A stretch of DNA of 64,000 nucleotides, taken from assembly GCF_024346375.1 (NCBI RefSeq), contig NZ_JAGQCV010000010.1, positions 1 through 64,000 on the forward strand, given 5' to 3'. The DNA is from Synechococcus sp. ATX 2A4. Its GTDB lineage: Bacteria; Cyanobacteriota; Cyanobacteriia; PCC-6307; Cyanobiaceae. The notes beneath the pieces are model-generated. The model saw only the letters and a list, made by a program, of their open reading frames with translations, did no database searches and was not told the DNA's origin. Position 1 is the first letter of the stretch. Each line of letters opens with the position of its first letter. Both the position numbers and the translations under genes were made by a program. This document shows positions 1-7,455 of the stretch, piece by piece.

Positions 1-457
1 GAGGCCCAGCCAACCGCCATGGCAAGCCGAAGTGACCTGGTCGCATCGGCGACGCAATGGCTGCCCTTGAAGAGGGACTGGGCTATAGTTGGCTGTTGGA
101 ATCTGCCGCGTAGCGGCTTAGTTCAACAGTAATTGGACGGTTCCTTTAACCACCCTGATGGCAACAGTCTTGACCGGATAAGCACCCCGACCATCTGTGC
201 CTGTAACGCCAAAAACCCTGTCACAGCAAGAGGCTTCCGAAATGCCAGTGGGGCGCGTTACATCTTATGCGGATCCGCTAACCACGTGTTCGTTTCGCTG
301 CTCACTGGCTATCACTCAATCTTTTCCCGCGCCCTATACGCAATGGCGATAGGCGCATTGAGATTTACTCCCAAGCCCTGCCCAGGCTACAACCGCGGGT
401 CTCAACTCCGCCCCAGCCTGAACGCGAGAACCGCGCATAAATCTTGATTCCCCACCC
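1..457. other. Left-edge region without a convincing gene
   Basis: No reading frame here looks like a real protein. The forward frame from 133 to 447 starts at TTG, has mixed composition and shows no recognisable motif. A frame open from base 1 ends with TAA at about 132 and could be the tail of an upstream gene, but it is too short to judge. The base composition looks less GC-rich than the genes to the right. Confidence 0.4.
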
Positions 458-1039
458 TCAATCCCTCACCCCACCCACCACCGAAAACCTCTCCCCAAAC
501 ACCCCCGTCACCACCACCAACTCCTCCCCAACCCCCTCCAACTCCTCCGGCCCCAGGTGCTCCACCACCCCCCACTGCCCGTCATCGCGCTGAGCGAGCA
601 CCGCCGCGGGGCTGGCGCCATCGCCTTCACGCGCAAAGAACACCGGTGTGGTGCCCCAATCGCCGAAGGGCACCGGGGGTAACTGGGCGGCCTGCTCGGG
701 TCCGCCGGCGTACACCCACACCTGTTGGCCGTTCACCAGCGGGCGGCGCAGCCGTTGGTATTCGTTTGGCACGTCCTCTAATAGATCGAGGCGCGCCAGG
801 CCGGAGGCGTCCACGCGGTAGAGCTCGCCGTGCAGCAGGGGCGGCAGACCGTTGCCGGCGTCGGTTGCAGGCGCGGGCAACGGCACGGCCATCGGGTAAG
901 GGCCCACGTTGTGCATCGCCAGGCCCTGCAGGCGGGTGCGGCCCAGGGCTTCGGCGCCCACCAGCCAGTGGTGGTTGGCCTGGCCACGCTTGAGCGTGCC
1001 GTACACGAACACCAGATGGGTGGGGCCGGCGGCGCTCAT
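458..1039 (-). CDS. Gamma-glutamylcyclotransferase-like (AIG2/GGCT fold) protein
   Basis: The 193-residue protein opens with the family signature YGTLKRG (residues 13-19), followed by GELYRV (71-76) and LDLLED (85-90). Glu88 lies where GGCT-type enzymes keep their catalytic glutamate. These enzymes cyclise gamma-glutamyl amines to release 5-oxoproline, but many bacterial members have unknown substrates. Residues from about 120 to 193 go beyond the usual compact domain and have no motif I recognise. The ATG overlaps the stop of the Kir-channel gene upstream (ATGA), so the two are probably co-translated. The fold assignment is firm; the substrate is not known. Confidence 0.8.
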   Translation of the reverse strand: MSAAGPTHLVFVYGTLKRGQANHHWLVGAEALGRTRLQGLAMHNVGPYPMAVPLPAPATDAGNGLPPLLHGELYRVDASGLARLDLLEDVPNEYQRLRRPLVNGQQVWVYAGGPEQAAQLPPVPFGDWGTTPVFFAREGDGASPAAVLAQRDDGQWGVVEHLGPEELEGVGEELVVVTGVFGERFSVVGGVRD

Positions 1040-2007
1040 GGGGCTGGAGCGGGATCGATCGGTGGTGCGGTGGGTGGCGCGGCGGGCCGGCGCTGGCGGG
1101 TGAGGTTGAAGCGGTTGAAGTCGAGAAAGCGGTCGCCGTCGCCCTGGTCGAGCACGATGTCTTCGAAGGTTTCATCGGGCCGCAGCTGCGACGCCGGATA
1201 CGACATGCGTGCGAACACCGGGCTGCGCACCGTTTCGTCGATGCCGTGGAACGACACCAGGATTTCGCCGTGGCGGGCCTTCAGCTCCTCGACCTCCAGC
1301 CCCGCCAGTGGGCTGTGCTCATCGATCAGGTGCATCACCGTCCACATCAGCCGGAAGTGAAAGGCATGGTTGCGCACCAGCTTGAGCGTGTGCACGCGGC
1401 GCAGGCGCTGCCCCTCCGTGCTGAGCTCGTCCATGCCCAGGAACACGTTCAGGTGCCCCTCCACCAGGCTGTTGTGGTGCACGTTCGCCATGCGGAAGGT
1501 GAGGCACGGCACCCCGTTCCACGGCTGCACCGTGGCGATCTCGCTGAACAGGATCTCCGCCTTGCTGCGTGAAAAGCGGGCGAACACCAGCCCGGTGGTC
1601 ACCGCCGTGAAGATCAGGCTCACCAGCGCCTGCAAGGTCACCAGCAGATTCACCGTGAGCGATCGGGGGTGCAGCACCCCATAACCGATCGATCCGAGCG
1701 TCTGCACGCTGAAGAAAAAGGCCTCGCTGAAGCCCGCTTCCCTGCCCTCCGCCACCCCGCCGATGCCAGCTGGATCCAGCAGATACAGGCTGGCGAACAG
1801 CAGATTGATCGCCAGATACCCCGCGGCGATCAACAGCAGGAAGCCCCACCACGGGCACGACAGCATCAGCCGGTAGGGCTCGCGCCAGAGCGAGAAGATC
1901 TGATCGATCTCGTCGGTGCGGTACACCCCCTCTTCCCGCTGCAGGTGGATCGGCTGCAGCCGGCGGGGCCTGGCGCGGGGGCGTGAGCGTGGGCGGGAGC
2001 GGGCCAT
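1036..2007 (-). CDS. Inward-rectifier (KirBac-type) potassium channel
   Basis: The protein has two membrane helices around a pore loop, then a long cytoplasmic domain of IRK_C type. The second helix ends in GLVFARFSR, and the C domain contains LKLVRN, MHLIDE and SPL, all typical of KirBac channels. The selectivity filter reads SIGYG (residues 106-110 from this start) instead of the usual TVGYG or TIGYG. The next residue is Val where KirBac proteins usually have Asp. I chose the ATG at 2007; an in-frame TTG at 2043 would add 12 residues. It probably moves potassium across the plasma membrane, and it forms an overlapping pair with the GGCT-like gene. Confidence 0.88.
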   Translation of the reverse strand: MARSRPRSRPRARPRRLQPIHLQREEGVYRTDEIDQIFSLWREPYRLMLSCPWWGFLLLIAAGYLAINLLFASLYLLDPAGIGGVAEGREAGFSEAFFFSVQTLGSIGYGVLHPRSLTVNLLVTLQALVSLIFTAVTTGLVFARFSRSKAEILFSEIATVQPWNGVPCLTFRMANVHHNSLVEGHLNVFLGMDELSTEGQRLRRVHTLKLVRNHAFHFRLMWTVMHLIDEHSPLAGLEVEELKARHGEILVSFHGIDETVRSPVFARMSYPASQLRPDETFEDIVLDQGDGDRFLDFNRFNLTRQRRPAAPPTAPPIDPAPAP

Positions 2008-2075
2008 GGTGCGGAGCAGTGCCGTTGTGGCAGAAAGGCGCAAGCTGTAGCCCGCCAGCGGGCAACTTGTCGGTT

Positions 2076-2585
2076 TCAGCTGTGGGGTTCAACTGCGGGT
2101 TCGATTCCCCAGGCTTGCCGTATCACTGGATGACTGACTTCCCAGGCGTGCTCCATCGGTTCGATCGGTGCCGTGCGGTTGCTGGGTTCCAGATCACGCG
2201 CCTGCATCACCTCGCGCAGCGCCTGGCGAAACGCGTCGGTTTCCTGCAGCAGCAGATCCACCGCTGTGCAGCCGCCCAACGCCTGGCGCATGGGTTCAAG
2301 CCCCAGCGACAGCCGCAGGCTGGAGAGATGTTCGTCGATCCAGGCCCACTCATACAGCAGCATGGCGTCGCTGCAAGCGTTCAGATGCTGGCGATAGCTG
2401 ACGATGTGTTGCTCGACGGCCCCATTCAGCGCCGGCACCTTGCCGCCTGCGGAACCAGCCGCCAGGGGCTCAGCCGCTGCCGCCTGGCTGCGGCGATCGG
2501 CCTCGGCCCGTTCCTTGAGCCGCAACATGATCTCGCGCAGATAGCTCAAGAGCGTTCCGGCCACTTGCTTTGCAGCGTAAGCCAT
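2076..2585 (-). CDS. Hypothetical helical protein
   Basis: The 169-residue protein starts at an ATG and is not recognised as any named family. It is predicted by eye to be mostly helical, with a charged region (LKERAEADRR), an Ala-rich linker at about 38-48, then amphipathic stretches rich in Glu, Leu and Arg. There is no signal peptide, membrane segment or metal-binding motif. It sits between the channel gene and the DCC-family gene on the same strand, with short gaps of 68 and 17 bases. The codon composition matches its neighbours, which supports a real gene. Confidence 0.65.
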   Translation of the reverse strand: MAYAAKQVAGTLLSYLREIMLRLKERAEADRRSQAAAAEPLAAGSAGGKVPALNGAVEQHIVSYRQHLNACSDAMLLYEWAWIDEHLSSLRLSLGLEPMRQALGGCTAVDLLLQETDAFRQALREVMQARDLEPSNRTAPIEPMEHAWEVSHPVIRQAWGIEPAVEPHS

Positions 2586-2602
2586 CTGCGGCTTCCGGCC
2601 CT

Positions 2603-2995
2603 TCAGCCTGGATCCACCGGCAGCCCCTTGGCGGCTAATGCCAGGCGGCGAGCCAGCAGCAGCACGGGATAGAGCAGACGGGTGCGATCCGGGTTGCCGA
2701 AGATCAACTGCAGCAGCTTCAACAAGCCATCACTGGGCTCCAGTTCACCGCACAGTTTTGCCACCGCGTCAGCGCCGTGCCAGATCCGCTCTCCCTCGAT
2801 CAACACGGCACCGGAAGCCAGGTTGAATCCCTGTTGCTGGAGTGCATGCCGCAGGTCCGCATCGGCCCGGCCATCAATGATCCTGAGCCGGGGAACTCCT
2901 CCGCGCAGCTCACTTGTGCTGGCGAAATGGCGGCAGAAGGGGCAGCCGCCGTCATACACCAACTGCAGCGCCGGAGTGTGGGGATCGCTGCTCAC
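2603..2995 (-). CDS. DCC-family (DUF393) thiol-disulfide oxidoreductase-like protein
   Basis: The family mark is VYDGGCPFC near the N-terminus, which carries a CxxC pair, followed later by IWHGADAV, LLYPVLLLARR and related segments. DUF393 proteins have a thioredoxin-like motif, but their reaction is mostly uncharacterised. I chose the GTG at 2995, just before the conserved domain. An ATG at 3091 would add 32 residues with no family resemblance and would crowd the promoter of the divergent abrB gene. A second DUF393 protein is encoded at 8443-8841. Confidence 0.8.
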   Translation of the reverse strand: MSSDPHTPALQLVYDGGCPFCRHFASTSELRGGVPRLRIIDGRADADLRHALQQQGFNLASGAVLIEGERIWHGADAVAKLCGELEPSDGLLKLLQLIFGNPDRTRLLYPVLLLARRLALAAKGLPVDPG

Positions 2996-3096
2996 TGGAC
3001 GAATACCAACAGTCCAGATTTTAGGGAGCGAGGGAGAGAACCTGCCCTGAGCCCAGGCTGAAAGCAACCCACTGGCGCGCGATTGCGCCATGTGGC

Positions 3097-3102
3097 TATA
3101 TT
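3097..3102 (+). promoter_or_regulatory. Candidate -10 box of cyAbrB gene
   Basis: TATATT lies 24 bases before the abrB start in an otherwise GC-rich gap. No good -35 box is seen at the expected distance. Its position fits a short leader, but the call rests on the hexamer alone. Confidence 0.3.
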
Positions 3103-3126
3103 GAGCTCGTCTTTCACAACAACCCC

Positions 3127-3495
3127 ATGCTCACCGGATCTGATCTCCTGGCGAAAGTCAAGGAGCTTGGTGATGTCGGTAAATCCGAGCTTGTTCGTGC
3201 CGCTGGGTACGTCAGCACCAAAAAGGACGGCAGCGAGCGTCTGAACTTCACGGCCTTCTACGAGGCCCTGCTGGAAGCCAAGGGCGTCAGCCTCGGCTCC
3301 TCCAGCAGCAATGGCGTCGGCCAAGGCGGCCGCAAGCTCAGCTACGTCACCAAGGTCCAGTTCAATGGCAACCTGCTGATCGGTAAGGCCTACACCGCCA
3401 TCCTCGGTCTGCAGCCCGGCGACGAGTTCGAAATCAAGCTTGGCAAGAAGCAGATTCGCCTCGTCCCCGTCGGTGGCGAAGAAAGCGACGATTGA
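3127..3495 (+). CDS. cyAbrB-family transcriptional regulator
   Basis: The 122-residue protein matches the cyanobacterial AbrB type. It opens with LTGSDLLAKVKELG, has the segment RLNFTAFYEALLEAKG in the middle, and ends in an AbrB-like beta segment around GLQPGDEFEIKLG (about residues 95-107). cyAbrB proteins are abundant DNA-binding regulators of carbon and nitrogen metabolism and are nearly universal in cyanobacteria. In this family the AbrB fold sits at the C-terminal end, as here. Two paralogues (CalA and CalB types) usually occur per genome, and I cannot tell which this is. It is transcribed alone, with a TATATT box just upstream. Confidence 0.9.
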   Translation: MLTGSDLLAKVKELGDVGKSELVRAAGYVSTKKDGSERLNFTAFYEALLEAKGVSLGSSSSNGVGQGGRKLSYVTKVQFNGNLLIGKAYTAILGLQPGDEFEIKLGKKQIRLVPVGGEESDD

Positions 3496-3806
3496 GCACA
3501 AAGGGGGTGGCACAACGGCCTTGATTCCGTCGCCGCCCCTCCCACGCCTTGCCGATCTGTTTCACGCACGGCTTCACGCGCCACTTCGCACACTTCTGCG
3601 CACAACGCTCACGCGTTGTTGCTGGCTCTGTGCATCGCCAGGGGTCTAGTCCTGCTGCGGTTTGCTGCTCCGCCAGCCGTCCGAACCATTCTGGCGTTAT
3701 CGCCTGAAATGCTTTGGGCGGCATTTCGTGTGATCAGGAGGCGTTTCAACTTTTGCGGCTGCGGCTGCGGCGCGTCGCTGTGAGTTGAGTCCCGCGAGCT
3801 CAGAGG
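3496..3806. other. Intergenic gap between cyAbrB and amidase genes
   Basis: This gap of about 310 bases holds no convincing gene in any frame and no clear hairpin with a T tract. It presumably contains the end of the abrB transcript and the amidase promoter, but I cannot point to specific boxes. Confidence 0.4.
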
Positions 3807-4643
3807 ATGGCCGCCATGGAATATCCACGCCTTCGGTTCTGGCACACCCGCCCTGGACGGGTGCTGGTGGCGCTGGCCTCAGCGGGCCTGATCAGCGCCT
3901 GCCAGGGACAACCGCCCGAGCCGCCCCGATCCGATGGCCCCCGCCCCAGCTGGCAGGTGCAGACCCTCGCCGATCCGGGCCTGCCGCAACGCACCGAGCC
4001 CGAGCTGGCCCGCTGCGCCGCCGCCCTTGGCCTGGCGCCGGAGCGCAACGCGCTCGCCGATCCCACCAACTTCGGCGAACGCCAGAGCGCCGACGTCTTC
4101 GGCCGCGCCGTGCCCGCCTGGCCGGCCCTGATCGTGTTGCACGAAACCGTGATCGACGAAGCGCAGACCCTGGCCCTGTTCCGCACCCCGCACCCCAACG
4201 ACAACGACCAGGTCAGCTACCACCTGGTGATCAACCCCGCCGGCGACCGGCTGCGCATCGTTCCTGATGCCAACCGCGCCTATGGCGCCGGCATGTCGGC
4301 CTTCGGCGATTTCACGGTGCGGATCCGGCCCGCCTCGGTGGGCTCGGTGAACAACGTGGCGCTGCATCTCGGCCTGGTGTCGCCCGCCGACGGTCGTGGC
4401 GATACCCCCGGCCACTCCGGCTACACCGACGCCCAGTACCGCGCCGCCGCCGCCCAGGTGCTGCTGTGGCAGGCGCGCTTCGGCATCCCGCTCAGCCGCC
4501 TCACCACCCACGCTGCCGTCGATCGCAGCCACTCCCGCTACGACCCGCGCAGCTTCCGCTGGGACCAGTTCATGGCCCACTACCGCCTGGCCGCCAAGGC
4601 CTGCGGCTTCACCGCCTACGACACCGAGCGGGCCACCTATTGA
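3807..4643 (+). CDS. Lipoprotein N-acetylmuramoyl-L-alanine amidase (Amidase_2/PGRP-like)
   Basis: The 278-residue protein starts with a basic, hydrophobic signal ending in a lipobox-like LISAC (Cys32), so it is probably anchored in a membrane facing the periplasm. The Amidase_2 domain covers about residues 100-260. Candidate zinc ligands are His112 in VLHET, His235 in TTHAAVDR and Asp246 in RYDPRSF. SYHLVINPAGD matches the usual YHfxI segment. These enzymes cut the amide bond between MurNAc and the stem peptide, which would make this a wall-remodelling or recycling enzyme. A start three codons further in (ATG at 3816) is equally possible. Confidence 0.85.
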   Translation: MAAMEYPRLRFWHTRPGRVLVALASAGLISACQGQPPEPPRSDGPRPSWQVQTLADPGLPQRTEPELARCAAALGLAPERNALADPTNFGERQSADVFGRAVPAWPALIVLHETVIDEAQTLALFRTPHPNDNDQVSYHLVINPAGDRLRIVPDANRAYGAGMSAFGDFTVRIRPASVGSVNNVALHLGLVSPADGRGDTPGHSGYTDAQYRAAAAQVLLWQARFGIPLSRLTTHAAVDRSHSRYDPRSFRWDQFMAHYRLAAKACGFTAYDTERATY

Positions 4644-4717
4644 TGGGGCCGCAGCGCCGGCGGCAGGCAGCCCTGGCTTCGCCGGCCTCGGGACATCCGC
4701 CCACCAACCTTGCTGGG

Positions 4718-4730
4718 CTTCGTAACGAAG
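4718..4730. promoter_or_regulatory. Inverted repeat upstream of hli
   Basis: CTTCGTAACGAAG is a 13-base palindrome with a single central base, about 48 bases before the Hli start codon. The related string GCGAAGC recurs between it and the gene. It could be an operator or part of a stress-responsive promoter. I see no second line of evidence. Confidence 0.35.
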
Positions 4731-4777
4731 TCCAAAGATTTCTGTTACGCTTTGCGAAGCACCTTGCTACCCACCCC

Positions 4778-4927
4778 ATGACCAACGCCACCACCCCTTC
4801 CCGTTTCGGTTTCGTTGCCTTCGCTGAAACCTGGAACGGCCGTCTGGCGATGCTCGGCTTCGTGATCGGCCTCGGCACCGAGCTGCTCACCGGCCAAGGC
4901 ATCCTCTCCCAGATCGGCCTCGGCTGA
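4778..4927 (+). CDS. hli: High-light-inducible protein (Hli/SCP)
   Basis: The 49-residue protein contains one chlorophyll-binding helix with ETWNGRLAMLG. Glu17, Asn20 and Arg22 match the conserved ExxNxR of the light-harvesting-like superfamily. Hli proteins bind chlorophyll and carotenoid in the thylakoid and protect photosystem assembly under high light or other stress. The gene stands alone, with a palindrome upstream and a strong hairpin terminator downstream, so expression is probably controlled individually. The length and the C-terminal GILSQIG are normal for the single-helix type. Confidence 0.93.
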   Translation: MTNATTPSRFGFVAFAETWNGRLAMLGFVIGLGTELLTGQGILSQIGLG

Positions 4928-4944
4928 ACCCAGCCCCATCCACT

Positions 4945-4998
4945 GCCCACGGCAGGTCGATCGCCTCGGGCGGTCCACCTGCCGTGGGCTTTGCTATT
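4945..4998 (+). terminator. Rho-independent terminator after hli
   Basis: A 13-bp perfect inverted repeat (GCCCACGGCAGGT with its complement, arms at 4945-4957 and 4977-4989) is followed by TTTGCTATT. It lies 18 bases after the Hli stop. The T tract is interrupted but the stem is very strong. Confidence 0.75.
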
Positions 4999-5048
4999 GG
5001 GAGCTGAGCCCTGCCCGATCCGGTCGCCCACGCCCCCCTCCCTCCGCC

Positions 5049-5807
5049 ATGGCCCACGCCCTCTGCTTCGTTCTTCACTGCAACCCCAACGATCTCTCGA
5101 AGGGGCCGCCCCAGTGGTCGGATCTGCTGGCCCAGCAGCACGAGGCGATCAGCGCGGCCCAGGCCCTCAAGATTTTTCGCTGCCCCCCTGGCTGGGATGG
5201 TTCCCTCGATGAGCTGGTGAGTGCCGGCCAGGCCAACGCCGCCGGTGACGACCCCTTCCAGGATCTCCCGGATGGTCAGGTCGAGGCGTTGCCCGACGCC
5301 CCTGCGGATGGCTCCCGGGCCTGGCGGTTGCTCTGCAACGCCACCATTCCCCGCTTCGCGGCCGATCGTCTCTGGCTGAGCGTCTACGACCTGGAAAGCG
5401 ACGAGGCTTCGCCGCAGGCGGAGCCCCGCCGGTTGCGGCTGCTCGACAGCCTTCCGCTCGCCGCTGCCGCCAACGAAACCTGCTGGTTCTTCCCCACCGA
5501 CGACGGCAGCTACCTCTCCTGCGCCACCAACGAACAGGTGCGTTGCCTGCCCGGATTCACCCCCGAGCAACGCTTCAGCGACACCCCCTTCGCCTACGAC
5601 CGCGCCGGCATCAAGGTGCTGTGGTCGCTGATGGCCGATGAGGAGAGCCTGCGCTGCGTTGGCCTCACCTACCAACGGCACCGGGTGGATTTCCCCCTGA
5701 TCGAACGCCATCGCTCCGTGGCCACCACCTGGATCGCCTTTCAGGTGGAGAGCGAAGCCGCCGAACCCCTGCAGGTGACCTCCACGATCACCACCTATCA
5801 GGGTTGA
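5049..5807 (+). CDS. Hypothetical protein, conserved-looking
   Basis: The 252-residue soluble protein is not recognised as a named family. It begins MAHALCFVLHCNPND and has a Pro/Asp-rich segment in the middle (about residues 70-95), then DRLWLSVYDLES, WFFPTDDGSY and a C-terminal beta-rich part. There is no signal peptide or membrane helix. Its steady codon bias and distinct secondary-structure alternation support a real gene. It ends in front of a terminator that serves the converging gene. Confidence 0.65.
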   Translation: MAHALCFVLHCNPNDLSKGPPQWSDLLAQQHEAISAAQALKIFRCPPGWDGSLDELVSAGQANAAGDDPFQDLPDGQVEALPDAPADGSRAWRLLCNATIPRFAADRLWLSVYDLESDEASPQAEPRRLRLLDSLPLAAAANETCWFFPTDDGSYLSCATNEQVRCLPGFTPEQRFSDTPFAYDRAGIKVLWSLMADEESLRCVGLTYQRHRVDFPLIERHRSVATTWIAFQVESEAAEPLQVTSTITTYQG

Positions 5808-5943
5808 ACATCAGCCGGCTTGACCATCTGCAGAGTTGAGCGCACGCAAGCATTGCTTTGGACTGCCGGGCTGAGCTGGGCGCTGTTGGGGTCTGCTGCC
5901 CAGGGGCTTTCTGCGCTTCACGGCAAGGCGTGGTCAGCCGCCA

Positions 5944-5967
5944 TAAAAAAACCGGCCGTGGCCGGTT
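5944..5967 (-). terminator. Rho-independent terminator of the stator cassette
   Basis: AACCGGCC and GGCCGGTT (5950-5967) form a stem with a very small loop. Read on the reverse strand, it is followed by six T residues. It sits 45 bases past the stop of the small membrane protein gene and closes the reverse-strand cluster. Confidence 0.8.
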
Positions 5968-6011
5968 GATGGTTTCAGTTTCAATGGTCTCGATGGCGCC
6001 GTTCGGCTTGC

Positions 6012-6227
6012 TCAGCCGGCTTGGTTGTAGAGGCTTTCGAGCCGTTCGCGGCTGAGGTCCACATACATCACCGAATCGCCCGGTGCCGGCGCTTCCGGAT
6101 GGGGGCGAGGCGCAGAGGGGGCGGCGCGCCAATCGGTCTGGCGAAGGTTTTGGCGCATCAGGGCAAAGGCGCCGCCGGCGATGGCAGCGAAGCAGGCGAA
6201 ATAGAAGAAGGCGAACAGCGCGTCCAT
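6012..6227 (-). CDS. Small single-pass membrane protein
   Basis: The 71-residue protein has one membrane helix at about residues 3-24 (rich in Phe and Ala), a Pro-rich linker, and a C-terminal DLSRERLESLY. This layout resembles the cyanobacterial DUF2973 family, a resemblance I recall rather than can prove. It follows the two ExbD-like genes on the same strand after a 59-base gap and precedes the cluster terminator. It may be co-transcribed with the stator genes, although a separate promoter in the AT-richer gap is possible. Confidence 0.7.
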   Translation of the reverse strand: MDALFAFFYFACFAAIAGGAFALMRQNLRQTDWRAAPSAPRPHPEAPAPGDSVMYVDLSRERLESLYNQAG

Positions 6228-6286
6228 GGTTACTTGCTTTTTCCCACTGTAGTGTGACGTTCTGTTAAGCGTGGCTCCTGCTGGCC

Positions 6287-6916
6287 TCATTGCACGTTTC
6301 GCCCGTCGCGGCCGCCCTCGCCCACCCGCAGCGGCCCCCCCTGGTGCTCCAGCCAGCCGGAGCGGAATCCCGCCGCCAGCGCCGCCTCCCGCACCTCCCG
6401 GTAGCGCGCGGCCCCATCCGCGCTCACCACCGACACGATGTGATGGCGGTCGGTGCTGTAGGTGCGGATCCAATCGCGGAACGCACCGGCGCTCATCACC
6501 GACGCGGGCCGTGGTTCCAGCACCAGCTGGCCCTGGAGCGCCGTCACGGAGAAGTAGCGCTGCAGCAGGCCCTCATCACCCAACCCCAGGGGGCGCAGCC
6601 CATCGGCGCTCACGAACACGAACAGGGGCTCGGTGCCCACCTCCCGCACCTGCGGCAGCCGCAGCTGCACCGGCGAGCGGCGGGGCGCTTGGCTCACCGG
6701 CGGTTGTGGTTGTGGTTGTGGTTGTGGCGTGGGCGGCGGCGGTGCGGCCTGGGCCGGCTCCCGTGTCTCCGGCGCCGGCGATGGCCCGCCCCGCACCGAC
6801 AACGCCATCACCACGGCCGTGAGCATCAGCACCCCCACCACATTCATGAACACGTCGATCAGGCTGTCGAACGACAGCTCGGTGTGCCCCTGACGGCCGC
6901 TGCGCCTCACCGCCAT
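6287..6916 (-). CDS. ExbD/TolR-like membrane-anchored protein, second copy
   Basis: The 209-residue protein has a short basic N-terminus, then one membrane helix containing SFDSLIDVFMNVVGVLML (about residues 15-38). The Asp in the helix entry matches the proton-carrying Asp of ExbD and TolR. A Pro/Gln-rich linker with repeated PQ follows, then a periplasmic domain with LFVFVSADGLRP and IRTYSTDRHH. Its start overlaps the end of the first ExbD-like gene by 10 bases. By family analogy it forms a proton-driven stator with the MotA/TolQ-like protein. What it drives is unknown. Confidence 0.75.
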   Translation of the reverse strand: MAVRRSGRQGHTELSFDSLIDVFMNVVGVLMLTAVVMALSVRGGPSPAPETREPAQAAPPPPTPQPQPQPQPPVSQAPRRSPVQLRLPQVREVGTEPLFVFVSADGLRPLGLGDEGLLQRYFSVTALQGQLVLEPRPASVMSAGAFRDWIRTYSTDRHHIVSVVSADGAARYREVREAALAAGFRSGWLEHQGGPLRVGEGGRDGRNVQ

Positions 6917-7455
6917 GGCGTCCGTGCCCCCTCGCCGATCGGCTCGTAGCCCAGCTGCGCTCCGGTGCTGCGCAACGCGGCCACCAGCGGCTGCACCGCT
7001 GTGAAACAGCTGCCGGCGACCGCCAGATAGATGGTGTCGCTGCGCACCGCCTCAGCGATCAGCTCTGGTGGCACCAGGTTCAGATCCCAGCGGGCGGTGA
7101 TGGCGCCGCTGATCGGATCGTGGCGTTCCACCTGGCCGCTGCGGCACAGCAGAAAGGTGGTGGAGCCGGTGACCGGCACCCCATCGGCCCTGTTGAGTGC
7201 CACCAGGGGGGTGGCTGCCGAGCTGGGCTGCTGCATCCAGGGATCCGCGATCGGTTTTGCCGGCCCTGGCGCCGGCGCCGGTTTGGGGGCGGGCTTGGTG
7301 CGGGCTTCGACCCGGGCCGTGCGGCCGCGGTCCACCCCGAGCGAGAGCGCCAGCACGGAGATCACCAGCAGCACGATCACCATCACGGCGCTGAGGATGT
7401 CGAGGAAGCCGATCAGATCGATCGACGTGCGCTTACGGCGCCGGGACGGTCTCAT
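6907..7455 (-). CDS. ExbD/TolR-like membrane-anchored protein, first copy
   Basis: From the ATG at 7455 the 182-residue protein reads MRPSRRRKR, then a membrane helix with IDLIGFLDILSAVMVIVLL, then a Pro/Ala linker and a periplasmic domain ending GARTPWR. The Asp in GFLDILS matches the ExbD/TolR proton site. A longer start at 7524 would bury 23 unrelated residues in the upstream gene. The gene overlaps the MotA/TolQ-like gene by 23 bases and the second ExbD-like gene by 10, so all three are probably translated together. Confidence 0.75.
   Translation of the reverse strand: MRPSRRRKRTSIDLIGFLDILSAVMVIVLLVISVLALSLGVDRGRTARVEARTKPAPKPAPAPGPAKPIADPWMQQPSSAATPLVALNRADGVPVTGSTTFLLCRSGQVERHDPISGAITARWDLNLVPPELIAEAVRSDTIYLAVAGSCFTAVQPLVAALRSTGAQLGYEPIGEGARTPWR

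Noticed and set aside
133-447. 104-codon forward frame near the left edge
   Set aside because: TTG start, irregular composition, no motif.
6700-6730. Tandem GGTTGT repeat
   Set aside because: It encodes the Pro/Gln linker of the second ExbD-like protein in frame, so it is not a separate regulatory repeat.
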